Assembly (NCBI GenBank): GCA_965205595.1 | Contig: CBDBHI010000030.1 | Span: 248,001-312,000 of the forward strand | DNA from: CATQHP01 sp965205595 | GTDB lineage: Bacteria > Acidobacteriota > Terriglobia > Bryobacterales > UBA6623 | DNA length: 64,000 nt | Reading direction: 5' to 3' | Shown here: piece after piece, positions 35,717 to 44,716 of the stretch | Layout: the number at the start of each line of letters is the position of its first letter | How positions within the stretch are numbered: the first letter of the stretch is position 1 | Notes under the pieces: model-generated | Databases searched by the model: none | What the model was told of the DNA's origin: nothing | What the model saw: the letters and a program-made list of their open reading frames with translations, nothing else | Translations under genes and position numbers: made by a program

Positions 35717-36055
35717 TCCGTTCGGCTCGGTACAGCGAAGCGTAACGTCGCCTCGCTTGTATCTCAAGTTTCACCCTTGAATGATGCGCCCAACCAAGTC
35801 GGGCGGTGGCCGGGCTAAATTGGGTTCGTTTGGGTTTGTTTGGGTTTGTTTTATGTCAACTTGTGAAATTCTGAATGTTCTGTAAGATGCTGATTAGTAA
35901 TGAGTTACGTTGATTCGAATGGATTTTGAATTGGGTTCGTTTTGACATTTTTTAAGACCGGCCGACGCTTGATTTGGTGGTTGTTGGTTGTCCGCTTGAA
36001 GGTTATCATGCGTGTCAAGGGGCTTGGACCTTCCGAGGTCACAAGCAGCCGAGCT
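35717..36055. other. Non-coding tract between the repeat copies, with four regularly spaced GGG runs
   Basis: No protein-like frame. From 35717 to 35800 the sequence is GC-rich; from 35850 to 35990 it is clearly AT-richer than anything around it (for example TTTTTTAAG, TGATTAGTAATG). GGG runs lie at 35812, 35822, 35832 and 35842, with 7-nt spacers. From 36020 a good stem-loop GCTTG-GACCT-TCCG-AGGTC-A-CAAGC leads into copy 2. This is foreign-looking, probably part of a mobile or retro-type element. Confidence 0.5.
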
Positions 36056-36141
36056 GGGTGGGGACGGGCAACACGAGGGTTCGTCAAGATGGAGAGATTA
36101 TGAGATCGCATGTGCAAGTCCCCGACCGAAAGTCCCTCGGT
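36056..36141. repeat. Structured ~86-nt direct repeat, copy 2
   Basis: Starts GGTGGGGACGGGCAACACGA. GGGGAC here pairs with GTCCCC at about 36118-36123, a compensated change relative to copy 1's GGGAC/GTCCC. The inner ACGA-GGGT-TCGT stem is identical. It is preceded by two further hairpins (36018-36044; CAGC-CGA-GCTG at 36046-36056), absent upstream of copy 1. It ends about 13 bp before the stop of the CaiB-type gene. Confidence 0.7.
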
Positions 36142-36153
36142 TCGAGTTTCGGG

Positions 36154-37332
36154 TTAGATAGTCGAATTGGTCCGTAGCTGAGCGATCTCGTCCTTCGAAT
36201 AGCCAAGCTCACCGAGAACTTCGTCGCAGTGTTCCCCGGGTTGCGGAGCGCGTGAGCGAATCGTAGCTGGACTTCCAGAGAGCCGCACCGGAGGCGCCGC
36301 AATCGGCACATCCTTGGGCGTGCCTGGGTACGGGTGATACTCGAGCAGCCGGCGCGCCTTGACTTGCGGATCGTTGAGAGTCTGATCGAGCGTATATAGC
36401 GGTCCCGCCGGAACGCGCGCCTCCTCCAGTTCGTCGACTACCTGCTGCATGGTGCGCTCTTTGCACCAGGGCACCATCGCTTCGTCGATCAATTCGTGGT
36501 GGTCCGCTCTGCTTAAATCACTCTGGGTCAGCTCGTGGTCGACCAGATCTGCCCTGCCAACGGCTCGCGCCCAACGAGCAAACATCGGCCCCCCATTGCA
36601 CGCAATTACCACCCAACCGTCTATTGTCTTGTAAACGTCGCTTGGAGCGGCCCAATACGCGACGTTCCCTTGACGCCCACGCTCGGCGCCCGTTACGTGG
36701 CGCTCAGCTAGAAACGCTGTCATGAACGTGACGCCAGTCGCCAGCAACGAGGCGTCGACGAGTTGCCCTTCGCCGGTCCGAGCGTGGTGATAAATCGCGG
36801 CCATCGTTCCAAACGCGGCGTGCAGCGCGGTTCCGTAATCTTCGAACGGGACCAAGGCCTTGATCGGATTCTCCGGAAATCCCGTAAGGCCCAGCGAGCC
36901 ACTCATCGCCTGCGCAACCGCGTCAAACCCGACGCGGTCCGCGTACGGACCATCTGGTCCAAACGTAGAAACCATCGTGAGTATGATGTCGGGTTTGATC
37001 GCCTTGAGACTCTCGTAATCGATCCCCATCTTCTCCATCACAACCAAGGGCAGGTTCGCGATCACCACGTCGGCTGACGCGACGAGCCGGCGAATCAGCT
37101 CTTGACCACCGGGTTTCGACGGGCTGAGAGTGACACTGCGCTTGTTGCGATTGATGGACAAAAACATCCCACCTTCGCCAGCCTCAGCCAGCGGGCCGAG
37201 ATAGCGGTCCTCACTGCCGCCGCGACGATCAATCCTGATGACGTCGGCGCCAAAATCAGCCAGCATCATGCCGCAGTAAGGCCCGGCGATGTAACGCCCA
37301 AAATCAATCACACGAATTCCGGAAAGAAGCAT
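36154..37332 (-). CDS. CaiB/BaiF family (family III) CoA-transferase
   Basis: About 392 aa. ATG 37332 begins LLSGIRVIDFGRYIAGPYCGMMLADFGADVIRID, the standard N terminus. The catalytic Asp is in PFEDYGTALHAAFG. YWAAPSDVYKTIDGWVVIACNG and VPAGPLYTLDQTLNDPQV are family-typical. It transfers CoA between an acyl-CoA and a carboxylic acid by an anhydride route; the substrate is not known. It stands alone, divergent from the fuconate dehydratase gene (101 bp between starts), so the pair may be co-regulated. Confidence 0.9.
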   Translation of the reverse strand: MLLSGIRVIDFGRYIAGPYCGMMLADFGADVIRIDRRGGSEDRYLGPLAEAGEGGMFLSINRNKRSVTLSPSKPGGQELIRRLVASADVVIANLPLVVMEKMGIDYESLKAIKPDIILTMVSTFGPDGPYADRVGFDAVAQAMSGSLGLTGFPENPIKALVPFEDYGTALHAAFGTMAAIYHHARTGEGQLVDASLLATGVTFMTAFLAERHVTGAERGRQGNVAYWAAPSDVYKTIDGWVVIACNGGPMFARWARAVGRADLVDHELTQSDLSRADHHELIDEAMVPWCKERTMQQVVDELEEARVPAGPLYTLDQTLNDPQVKARRLLEYHPYPGTPKDVPIAAPPVRLSGSPATIRSRAPQPGEHCDEVLGELGYSKDEIAQLRTNSTI

Positions 37333-37433
37333 AAGCGTAGGTAACACTATACGGCTGGGGCTGCTAGGGATTGCCGGCGACCCAGCTCGTGATTGTTACA
37401 AACTGAATAGTTTAGTCTCCCGAGCTTTCCACC

Positions 37434-38717
37434 ATGAAAATTACACGCCTAAAGGTTCGCGACATCCGTTTCCCCACGTCAGACGACCTTTCCGGTTCCG
37501 ACGCAATGAATCCTGACCCCGATTATTCCGCGGCGTACGTCGTGCTCGAAACCGACTCGGTCCACTCCGGCCACGGACTCACGTTCACCCTGGGGCGCGG
37601 TACCGAAATCGTTGTCCAAGCAGTCAAGGCGATTGAGCCATTAGTGGTCGGCCGCTCGCTCGAAGATTTCACGGCCGACATGGGCAAATTTTGGCGGCAC
37701 ATAACCGGCGAATCGCAGCTCCGCTGGATTGGTCCTGAAAAGGGGGCCACGCACCTAGCCACAGGCGCAATCGTGAACGCCGTCTGGGACCTCTGGGCCA
37801 AGGTCGAAGGCAAACCCGTGTGGCGGCTGGTCGCCGACCTTAGCCCTGAAGAATTCGTGCGGCTGATCGATTTTCGCTATATCACCGACGCTCTAACCCC
37901 CAACGAAGCCCTCGAAATCCTCGAAGCCCGCTCGGCGTCAAGAGCCGATCGCATAACCCACATGCACGCCGAAGGCTACCCGGCATACACAACCTCGGCC
38001 GGATGGCTGGGCTACTCCGACGAAAAAATTCGCGCGCTCTGCCGCGAAGGTCTGGCCAAGGGTTGGAATCGATTCAAGATAAAAGTTGGACGTGACCTCG
38101 ATGAAGACGTACGCCGCTGCCGCATCATTCGCGAAGAAATCGGCGACGATCGCGACCTGATGACCGATGCCAATCAAGTCTGGGACGTCACTCAGGCTAT
38201 CGAGTGGATGCAGCATCTAGTACCGTTTAAGCCGCTCTGGATCGAAGAGCCAACTAGCCCGGACGATGTACTCGGCCATAGGGCGATCCGTGAGGCGTTA
38301 AGGCCTCACGGTATTGGTGTTGCTACCGGCGAGATGTGTCAAAACCGTATTCTTTTCAAGCAGTTCTTGCAGGCCGAGGCCATCGATTTCGTACAAGTCG
38401 ACAGCGCCCGGCTAGGCGGAGTGAACGAAATTCTTGCGGTACTGCTGATGGCCGCTAAATTTGGAAAACCAGTTTGTCCCCACGCCGGAGGGGTCGGTCT
38501 ATGCGAGTACGTCCAGCACTTAGCGCTGATTGACTATATCTGCGTTTCGGGCACGCTTGAAAATCGGGTCCTTGAATACGTCGACCATCTGCACGAGCAC
38601 TTCCTAACGCCGGTTCGCCTGAAGGCCGGCTGCTATATGCCTCCTCCGGAGCCCGGCTATAGCATCGATATGAAACCCGCATCGCTCGATAAGTACGAGT
38701 TTGCAGCTCGGCCATAG
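37434..38717 (+). CDS. L-fuconate dehydratase (enolase superfamily)
   Basis: 427 aa, dehydrates L-fuconate to 2-keto-3-deoxy-L-fuconate in non-phosphorylated L-fucose degradation. Features of the fuconate dehydratase group: long N-terminal capping domain with IRFPTSDDLSGSDAMNPDPDYSAA, then the KxK motif FKIKVG, metal ligands in MTDANQVWD, WIEEPTSPDD and GEMCQNR, and the catalytic His in CPHAGGVGLCEY. Fucose-rich polysaccharides such as fucoidan are sulfated, so this matches the sulfatases in the window. The other fucose genes (fuconolactonase, aldolase) are not present here. Confidence 0.92.
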   Translation: MKITRLKVRDIRFPTSDDLSGSDAMNPDPDYSAAYVVLETDSVHSGHGLTFTLGRGTEIVVQAVKAIEPLVVGRSLEDFTADMGKFWRHITGESQLRWIGPEKGATHLATGAIVNAVWDLWAKVEGKPVWRLVADLSPEEFVRLIDFRYITDALTPNEALEILEARSASRADRITHMHAEGYPAYTTSAGWLGYSDEKIRALCREGLAKGWNRFKIKVGRDLDEDVRRCRIIREEIGDDRDLMTDANQVWDVTQAIEWMQHLVPFKPLWIEEPTSPDDVLGHRAIREALRPHGIGVATGEMCQNRILFKQFLQAEAIDFVQVDSARLGGVNEILAVLLMAAKFGKPVCPHAGGVGLCEYVQHLALIDYICVSGTLENRVLEYVDHLHEHFLTPVRLKAGCYMPPPEPGYSIDMKPASLDKYEFAARP

Positions 38718-38808
38718 CGCAATTTCTCTCGCTGTCTGCGGAACATTGCGGTTCGGTTGCCCCGTCCGAGTTAAGGCAGTGCCTGAAACCGGCCGATATG
38801 CATAATGT

Positions 38809-39666
38809 ATGAACTCCCGATTTGTGCTTGCGCTTGCAATTTCCGCTGGTATGGCGTTGTTGGTTACCGGTATCTTCTATCAAGTTGCGCTCAGTGGCCG
38901 ATCCGACAATGAGGATCTCGTTCCCAGCCAAGAGATCGTGATCGCCGTGGCGGATCTTGAAATCGGCGCAGTTGTTGACGCAACTTCGTTGCGTTTGGAA
39001 CCGTGGCCCATCGATCGCATTCCAGAGGGCTCTTTCTCCGACGTCAACGAAGTCGTTGAACGAGTCCCAATCAGTCGTATTCTCGCCCGAGAACCAGTCC
39101 TTGGCAGACGCTTAGCGGCCGCCGGCTCGGGTGTTGGTCTCTCCCCCAAGGTGCCGGATGGCATGCGCGCTTTGTCGGTAAGGGTAGACGATCTCAACTC
39201 GCTCTCGGGATTCGTGATGCCCGAAGCTCGCGTCGATGTTCTCTTGACCGGTACCCCTAGCGCTGGTTCCAACGCCAAGATGACGCGCACAATCTTGAGC
39301 AACGTTCGGGTGTTATCGGCGGGCGAAAATCTGGAACCTGACTCTACGGGAAAACCGCAACGCGTGGCGGTCGTTACGATACTGGTAACTCCGGAGCAGG
39401 GTGAAATGGTCACACTCGCGACTTCTCACGGGCGAATTCAGCTCGTTCTGCGGAATAATGGCGATGACTCGATCGCCGAGACCAATGGAGTCCGAGAAAA
39501 CGAGCTGTTTGGCCTCGTCGCGACTCCCGAACCGGTACGCCGAGCTCCAAGGGACGCCCCCGTCGCCCCAGCGCGCCCTGCTCCTCCGCCCCCACCCCGG
39601 GAGATAGAAGTCATTCGAGGCAACCAGCGCAGCGTCGCGACTTTTTCCGCGACCGCCGGCGGCTAG
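38809..39666 (+). CDS. cpaB: Flp/Tad pilus assembly protein CpaB (RcpC)
   Basis: Periplasmic Tad component associated with the secretin, 285 aa. N-terminal membrane anchor (FVLALAISAGMALLVTGIFY), then the SAF domain (EIVIAVADLEIGAVVDATSLR, RILAREPVLGRRL) and VPDGMRALSVRVDDLNSLSGFVMPEARVDVLLTG, the typical CpaB/RcpC core. The tail is Pro-rich (PARPAPPPPPREIEV), consistent with a periplasmic linker. The secretin gene cpaC, which normally follows, is absent. The next Tad gene begins 65 bp downstream and is broken. Confidence 0.88.
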   Translation: MNSRFVLALAISAGMALLVTGIFYQVALSGRSDNEDLVPSQEIVIAVADLEIGAVVDATSLRLEPWPIDRIPEGSFSDVNEVVERVPISRILAREPVLGRRLAAAGSGVGLSPKVPDGMRALSVRVDDLNSLSGFVMPEARVDVLLTGTPSAGSNAKMTRTILSNVRVLSAGENLEPDSTGKPQRVAVVTILVTPEQGEMVTLATSHGRIQLVLRNNGDDSIAETNGVRENELFGLVATPEPVRRAPRDAPVAPARPAPPPPPREIEVIRGNQRSVATFSATAGG

Positions 39667-39731
39667 TGAGCAGGCGCTTTTGGCAGCAGGCCCACAATGC
39701 GGGCTAGCTTCCAGGGCGAGGAGATTCCGGT

Positions 39732-40940
39732 TTGAGCCATACAGTCGAGGACGAGTCGCGGGTGCTCCGAGTCCTGCTCGTTTGTCCGGACCAGGATCTC
39801 AACCAAAGCTTCAAAGCCTCAGCCCGCGAAGTATCGAGCATTGAGGTCGCCGGCGAAGCTGTCGAATACTTCGATCCCGCCAAATTGACAGCGCTTGTCG
39901 GACAACTACGAGCCGACTCGATCTTCGTCGATCTAGCAAGCAACAGCGAGAAGGCGATGAGCCTGATCGAGCGCTGTAGCGATCAACTTCCGCAGGTGTC
40001 CATCGCGGGAGTTCATCGCACGAACGATCCGGAAACAATACTTAACTGCCTGAGAAGTGGGGCGTCCGAGTTTCTCCACAGCCCGTTCGCAAACGGTGAC
40101 ATTTCCAGCGCCGTTGGGCGAATGCTCCGTCGAAAGTCGCTCGATCGGCGCACCGAAACGGCTCGACGGGGTCGCATTCTAGCATTCGCGCCTGTCAAAG
40201 GGGGCGCCGGGGCGACGACACTGGCGTCTAACGTTGCCTTTCAACTGCAAAATGAAACAAAAGGTCGGGTACTCCTCACCGATTGCGCTCTGCGTGCCGG
40301 AGTGATTGCGTTCCTGTTTCGTCTCCGCACGAACTACACCGTATTAGACGCGCTCAAACATTCGTCACGCCTCGATCCGCCGCTATGGACTTCGCTGGTG
40401 GTTTCGCACCAAGGTCTGGACGTGCTGCCTGCTCCCGAGCGACCCGAACCGTTGATCGTCGAGCCCTACCCAGTCCAGGAATTATTTGAATACGCCCGTA
40501 GTGCGTACGACCACATTGTCATTGATCTCGCGAGTGTTTGCGACTCCCTTTAGATGGCGGCTCTAACGTCCGCCGACGAAATTTTTACCGTATGCTCGTC
40601 TGAAATGCCTTCGCTCTACATGATGCGTGGCACGATTCCGATGCTGGAAGAGCTAGGCCATCCGCGTGATCGGATCAACGTTGTCGTGAACCGCTATGAC
40701 GGCCGAAATGGTCTATCCACCGACGACATGGAGAAAATCTTTCGAGCCAAAGTGTTTCGAACGTTTCCAGATGATCCGGCGGCGGTCCGCAGTGCACTAA
40801 GAGAAGGTGTAACTGTGCCAACCAGCAGCGAACTTGGCCGCTCGATTCGAGACTTCGTCCGCTCCATTGCGGGCACCAAAGCGGAAGTGAGCTCAAAAGG
40901 GTTCGGCATCGGGTCTCTCAAGGTCCTGCTCGGCGGTTAG
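39732..40940 (+). pseudogene. cpaE: cpaE (TadZ) interrupted by an in-frame TAG
   Basis: CpaE/TadZ is a MinD-like ATPase that places the Tad machinery. The frame opens with TTG 39732, an N-terminal receiver-like domain (RVLLVCPDQDLNQSFKAS ... FVDLASNSEKA), then the deviant Walker A FAPVKGGAGATTLASNVAF. It runs into TAG at 40551-40553 after IDLASVCDSL. The same frame continues from ATG 40554 as MAALTSADEIFTVCSSEMPS and ends at TAG 40940 with family-like sequence (PSLYMMRGTIPMLEELG; INVVVNRYDGR). Normal homologues read through here without a break, so one substitution has split it. The lost part contains the second half of the ATPase fold, so the product should be inactive. Confidence 0.85.
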
Positions 40941-40992
40941 CCCGCACGTTGCATCTCCTGCCCAAGAATGCAGGCTCGCGTCGCGACCCACT

Positions 40993-41172
40993 AGCCCGCA
41001 ATTCTCACCACCTGACGGCGAAAGCACGCGATAGGAGCGCCATTACTTCGTTGCGCTTGATCGCCGTGCTCAACGGACTGTCAAGTACGCCTCCGCGCGC
41101 CAACCGTCGCCCGCCTCGTACTGACGCGCCTCTCACGCACTTTCGCTCGCCACGTGGTGAGAAATGCGGGCT
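40993..41172. repeat. 180-bp MITE-like repeat, copy 1
   Basis: Begins AGCCCGCAATTCTCACCACC and ends CACGTGGTGAGAAATGCGGGCT; the ends are inverted repeats, AGCCCGCA-TTCTCACCAC in about 18 of 20 positions, extending less well further inward. It has no transposase, is exactly the same length as copy 2 at 47865, and differs from it in 11 positions of 180. A frame of about 55 codons is open in both copies but looks like chance. It separates cpaE from cpaF (tadA). Confidence 0.88.
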
Positions 41173-41246
41173 AAAGAACTGAGGAGCTTCGACGCCAAAT
41201 AAATCACCAGCTTCGACCGATATGAGAAATCAAGGATCGATTTCCC

Positions 41247-42608
41247 ATGTCCGCAAAACTGGAACCCATTTCATCGTCGAACTTTCCTCAGACAGCCAAT
41301 AATCCGCTGCTGACTCGCACCCAGCGGCCGCTGAGTGAGCGCCACCAAGAAATCAAGTTCACTCTGCATCGCAAGTTGCTCGACAAGATCAATCTCGATG
41401 CACTCCAGACCGTTGAATCCGACACGCTTCGTAGCGAGGTCCGCGGTGCGCTAACGGCGTTGATCGACGAAGAGCAATCCCTGCTCAGTGCCATCGAGCG
41501 CAATCAGATCGTCGGCGAGGTCTTGGACGAAGTGTTCGGGCTGGGGCCCTTGGAACCTTTGCTCCATGACTCTACGGTTAGTGACATTCTCGTAAACGGA
41601 CCGAACCAAGTCTACATCGAGCGCCACGGAAAACTCGAGCTGACGAACGTGACCTTCAAAGACGATTCGCACGTAATGCGAATCGTTGACAAAATTGTCT
41701 CGCAAGTCGGCCGCCGCGTCGACGAGTCTTCGCCAATGGTTGATGCTCGCTTGCCTGACGGGTCACGCGTCAACGCGATTATTCGTCCGCTTTCGGTCGA
41801 CGGGCCGCTTGTGTCGATCCGCCGCTTCGGCACCGACAAGTTGATGCCTTCCGACCTAGTCGACAAGCAATCGATGGCGCAGGGAATGCTGGAACTGCTC
41901 GAGGCGGCCGTCCGGTCGCACCTTAACATTATCGTTTCAGGTGGCACCGGCTCCGGCAAAACAACACTCCTGAACGCACTTTCAGCGTTTATCTCGCCCC
42001 GCGAGCGTCTCGTCACTATCGAGGACGCCGCGGAACTGCAGCTCAAGCAGCCACATCTTGCGCGTCTCGGGACGCGGCCGCCCAACATGGAAGGGAACGG
42101 CGCCATTCGACAGCGCGAGTTGCTTACGAATGCCCTGCGCATGCGGCCTGACCGCATTATCGTCGGCGAGTGTCGCGGTGAGGAATCGCTGGACATGTTG
42201 CAGGCGATGAACACCGGTCACGACGGCTCGATGACCACTGTGCACTCCAACTCGCCCCGCGATGCCATCGCTCGACTCGAGGTCATGGTCACAATGGCAA
42301 ATTCCAACCTTAGCCTTGTCGCCATTCGACAACAAGTCGCATCGGCGGTCGACGTCATCGTGCAGACCGCAAGGCTTAGTGACGGTTCTCGGCGAGTCAC
42401 GAGCATCACCGAGGTCGGCTCGATGGAGGGAGATACGGTAACGCTACAAGACGTCTTTGTGTTCGAAAAACAGGGCATGAGCGAAGACGGAAAAGTCCGC
42501 GGGCGATTCGCCGCTACCGGTATCCGGCCGCGCTTCTACGAACGCATGCAGGCGTCGGGATATCACCTCAGCAATGACGTCTTCGAATCAACCCTGCAGG
42601 TGAACTAG
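41247..42608 (+). CDS. cpaF: Tad/Flp pilus ATPase CpaF (TadA)
   Basis: Hexameric GSPII_E-type ATPase powering Tad pilus assembly. 453 aa. N-terminal helical region (LLDKINLDALQ), then DILVNGPNQVYIERHGKLEL and the Walker A GGTGSGKTTLLNAL, IEDAAELQL (Asp box), HNMRPDRIIVGE-type segment, and TGHDGSMTTVHSNSPRDAI (His box). C-terminal region complete. It is intact, unlike its neighbours cpaE and tadB, and may be a leftover of a dead locus. tadB starts two bases after its stop. Confidence 0.95.
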   Translation: MSAKLEPISSSNFPQTANNPLLTRTQRPLSERHQEIKFTLHRKLLDKINLDALQTVESDTLRSEVRGALTALIDEEQSLLSAIERNQIVGEVLDEVFGLGPLEPLLHDSTVSDILVNGPNQVYIERHGKLELTNVTFKDDSHVMRIVDKIVSQVGRRVDESSPMVDARLPDGSRVNAIIRPLSVDGPLVSIRRFGTDKLMPSDLVDKQSMAQGMLELLEAAVRSHLNIIVSGGTGSGKTTLLNALSAFISPRERLVTIEDAAELQLKQPHLARLGTRPPNMEGNGAIRQRELLTNALRMRPDRIIVGECRGEESLDMLQAMNTGHDGSMTTVHSNSPRDAIARLEVMVTMANSNLSLVAIRQQVASAVDVIVQTARLSDGSRRVTSITEVGSMEGDTVTLQDVFVFEKQGMSEDGKVRGRFAATGIRPRFYERMQASGYHLSNDVFESTLQVN

Positions 42609-42610
42609 TC

Positions 42611-43092
42611 ATGTCCCCAGCCGCGCTCCTGATCATTTTCGTCACGATCACCGCAGTCTGCGGAGGCACCTACCTCCTCGTCAATCGCACTCTGCAATCA
42701 CGCGATGCAGCACAGGTCCACCGCAGGGTCGTTGGCAACGTAACATCCTCCGACGAAAAGGGCAAAAAGACCGCTGAAACTCTATTTGCCGGCGACCGCG
42801 ATGAAGATGTTTGGAAATGGCTCCTAAAGAAGTTTAATGTCGACGGACAACTCACGGCCCTGCTGGAGCAAGCGGGAAAGCATTGGGCACCAGGTCAGGT
42901 CTGCATTACATGTCTGGGATTCGCACTCGTGGCATTCAACGTTTGGTGGAGCCAAGCGCCTCCGCTATTTCAGAAACTTGCGTTTCTAGCGGCGCCGGCC
43001 GCCGCCTGGATTCCGATTCTGTATCTCAAGCGCGTTCGGACCAAGCGCATCGATGCCTTCGAGGCGCAATTTCCCGATTCGCTGCTCTTCAT
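42611..43092 (+). pseudogene. tadB: tadB truncated by IS21 insertion
   Basis: TadB is an inner membrane GSPII_F-type platform protein. The first 160 residues are normal: an N-terminal helix (ALLIIFVTITAVCGGTYLLV), a cytoplasmic region (LKKFNVDGQLTALLEQAGK) and two membrane segments, ending FEAQFPDSLLFI. At 43093 the sequence turns into the left end of the IS21 element; the frame runs on to TGA-like sequence of the element (stop at 43156). The C-terminal half is absent, replaced with a tadC-like tail beyond the IS. Confidence 0.88.
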
Positions 43093-43216
43093 TGAGAACG
43101 GCGGAGCGAAACTAGACCATAGAGCGGCGAATCGAAGCTGCTTTTGGGCGGAGTAAAAGTAGACCGTCCGAGTGGTCCAGCGAACATTCCTGTGGTGTTT
43201 GTGGGACACGAGAGGG

Positions 43217-44716
43217 ATGTATCGCGTGGAGCTATACGCTCAAGTACGGCGCAGTGTCTTTGTCGAAGGGCTCAGTGAGCGCGAGGCCGCCAAACGGTTT
43301 GGCCTGGCGCGAGGGACGGTGCGCAAGATGTTGCGCTACGCCACTCCGCCGGGCTATCGGCGGCGCCAACCAGCGCAGAGGCCGAAGCTGGATCCCTTCA
43401 CCGGAATCGTCGATCAGATCCTCAGCGACGATCAGGAACGTCCGAAGAAACAACGCCACACCGCAAAACGCATCTTCGACCGCTTGCGCGACGAGTACGA
43501 TTTCACCGGCGGTTACACGATCGTCAAGGACTATGTTCGCGACAAGAAGCTCGGCGGGCAAGAGATGTTCGTGCCGCTGGTGCATCCGGCGGGCGATGCC
43601 CAGGCCGACTGCGGTGAAGCTCTGGTGGTCATTGACGGCGTACAGCGCAAGGCGCACTACTTGGTGGTCGATCTGCCGCCTAGCGATGACGCTTTCGTAA
43701 AAGCTTTCCCGGCCGCGACGACGGAAGCGTTTTGCGAGGGGCACAACGCAGCGTTTCGGTACTTCGGCGGCGTGCCACGCAGCATCCTCTACGACAACAC
43801 GACCTTGGCGCTGGCGAGGATTCTGGGCGACGGCAGGCGCAAGCGGACCAGGGTGTTCAGTGAACTGCAGTCGCACTATTTATTCTCCGATCGTTTCGGG
43901 CGTCCGGGCAAAGGCAACGACAAGGGAAAGGTGGAAGGACTGGTCGGTTATGCCCGGCGGAACTTCATGGTGCCGGCGCCAAGGTTTCCAAGCTGGGAAG
44001 CGTTCAACGAGCAGCTCGAAGCGCAGTGCCTCAACAATCGTAAGCGGCGCTTGCGGCGGCACACCGAAACGATTGAGGAACGTTTCAAGCGTGACCGCCA
44101 AGCGTTGTTGCCCTTGCCGCCCACGCCCTATGACGCCTGCGACAAACGCACCACGCGGGTGACGTCGCTGTCATTGGTGCGCTATCGCGCCAACGACTAC
44201 TCGGTGCCCACACGCTACGGACATCGCCAGGTGTTGCTGAAAGGCTACGTCGATGAAATCGTGATCTGTTGTGGCAGCGAAGAGATCGCGCGCCACCGGC
44301 GCAGTTACGAACGCGAAGAGTTGATCTTCGATCCGCTGCATTACCTAGCACTGCTGGAACGCAAGACCAACGCGCTCGATCAAGCGGCCCCGTTGGCGGG
44401 CTGGGAGCTGCCCGAACAGTTCCCGTGCTTGAGACGTTTGCTCGAGGCACGGTTGGGAAAGCCAGGCAAGCGCGAGTACGTGCGGGTATTGCGATGACTG
44501 GAGGACTTCCGATTCGAGCACGTTGCCGCGGCGGTGCGCCAAGCCTGCGAGTTGGGAGCGATTGGCTTGGATGCAGTCAGGCACTTAGTGCTGTGCCGCA
44601 TCGAGCAACGGCCGCCGCGCTTGGACTTGACGAAGTATCCGCACCTGCCGGCAGCCCAGGTGGAGCAAACCTCCGCTGCGGACTATTTGGCACTGCCGGC
44701 ACAAGGAGGGGGGTAA
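43217..44716 (+). pseudogene. istA: IS21 transposase istA, split by an in-frame TGA
   Basis: DDE transposase of IS21. ATG 43217 (MYRVELYAQVRRSVFVEG), helix-turn-helix (SEREAAKRFGLARGTVRKML), catalytic Asp in AQADCGEALVVIDG, Asp in ILYDNTTLALA and Glu in GKVEGLVGYARRNF are all present before the stop. TGA at 44495-44497 follows EYVRVLR; the frame goes on as LEDFRFEHVAAAVRQACELGAIGLDAV and PRLDLTKYPHLP, ending in TAA 44714-44716, which overlaps the istB ATG. The family normally continues there, so one base change likely broke it. The lost C-terminal ~70 residues hold the part that helps IstB contact. Confidence 0.8.

Noticed and set aside
35600..36160. tRNA gene or T-box in the structured repeat region
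   Set aside because: GGTTCGAG-type sequences occur, but no cloverleaf with anticodon, acceptor stem and T-loop could be built, and no T-box NGGN motif follows.
40949..41182. Small protein gene inside the MITE-like repeat
   Set aside because: The frame is open in both copies, but it coincides with the repeat and has no ribosome site or protein-like composition; shared openness follows from shared ancestry.
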